Assembly (NCBI RefSeq): GCF_002355855.1 | Contig: NZ_AP017660.1 | Span: forward strand, 1 to 52,690 | Reading direction: 5' to 3' | Source: Sphingobium cloacae | GTDB lineage: Bacteria > Pseudomonadota > Alphaproteobacteria > Sphingomonadales > Sphingomonadaceae | Length of the DNA: 52,690 nt | Part shown: positions 52,663-52,690 of the stretch, piece after piece | Layout: each line of letters begins with the position of its first letter | How positions within the stretch are numbered: the stretch's first letter is position 1 | Made by a program: the position numbers and the translations under genes | Notes under the pieces: generated by a model | What the model was told of the DNA's origin: nothing | What the model saw: only the letters and a program-made list of their open reading frames with translations | Databases searched by the model: none

Positions 52663-52690
52663 GTGGCTCGCCGCGAACGCACCCGCCACC
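52663..52690 (+). CDS. traD: TraD-like protein, N-terminal part (continues at base 1)
   Basis: GTG at 52663 after AGGGAATGGGCC opens MARRERTRH and continues across the window end into LIELGGLVQKAG at base 1. The joined gene has 72 codons plus stop. The frame is open further upstream, but no better start with a ribosome site is seen; an ATG at 52450 is possible. Confidence 0.7.

Overview
The window reads as one complete, circular, mosaic plasmid of 52,690 bp from a sphingomonad-type alphaproteobacterium (Sphingomonas, Sphingobium or Novosphingobium). Codons of a traD-like gene run without a break from base 52690 into base 1. The backbone is a Ti/MOBQ-type mobilisation region with an iteron-controlled RepA replicon, a ParA/ribbon-helix-helix partition module and several toxin-antitoxin modules. 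There is a relaxase (traA), traC, traD and a VirD4-type coupling protein (traG), but no mating-pair-formation genes. The plasmid is therefore probably mobilisable rather than self-transmissible.

Layout. 52.3-3.4 kb (through the junction): traC-traD, three overlapping small genes including an MNT-HEPN protein and two VbhA-like proteins, then traG. 3.5-11.9 kb: a Tn3-family transposon (5-bp duplication TGGAT) carrying tnpA, tnpR and a GNAT gene, itself interrupted by a second Tn3-family transposon (5-bp duplication AAAAC). 12.3-14.3 kb: hairpin cluster, DnaA box, iterons and repA. 14.3-15.4 kb: parA and an RHH partner with three arrays of CATG repeats of 8-bp period. 15.4-19.6 kb: SprT-like gene, DinJ/YafQ-like pair, other antitoxin genes in several states of decay, a DUF4160/DUF2442 pair, a histidine phosphatase, and two copies of a 100-bp structured repeat.

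The cargo lies between an IS6-family element (19.6-20.5 kb) and IS6100 (45.7-46.6 kb). It holds a beheaded MFS transporter, an IS21-family element, the beta-ketoadipate genes (IclR regulator, pcaF, pcaJ, pcaI), an AraC regulator and a hydroquinone operon. The operon encodes the two-subunit hydroquinone 1,2-dioxygenase, a frameshifted outer-membrane porin-like protein, 4-hydroxymuconic semialdehyde dehydrogenase, maleylacetate reductase, hydroxyquinol 1,2-dioxygenase and a Rieske ferredoxin. Together these would take hydroquinone or hydroxyquinol through maleylacetate and 3-oxoadipate to succinyl-CoA and acetyl-CoA. After an IS66-family element (8-bp duplication CCTTTAGT) comes a quinone/redox stress group: YceI, cytochrome b561, YceI, WrbA, pirin and a YCII protein. 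WrbA-type quinone reductase could return benzoquinone to hydroquinone.

Near the end, IS6100 has fused the tail of a TonB-dependent receptor to the tail of an NADH dehydrogenase. A phospholipase A gene follows, then the DUF6118 gene and traA. A candidate oriT lies in the traA-traC gap. The most interesting unexplained signals are the CATG octad arrays around parA, the covarying 100-bp repeat in front of two toxin-antitoxin-like operons, and the MNT-HEPN/VbhA-like gene set embedded in the transfer operon.
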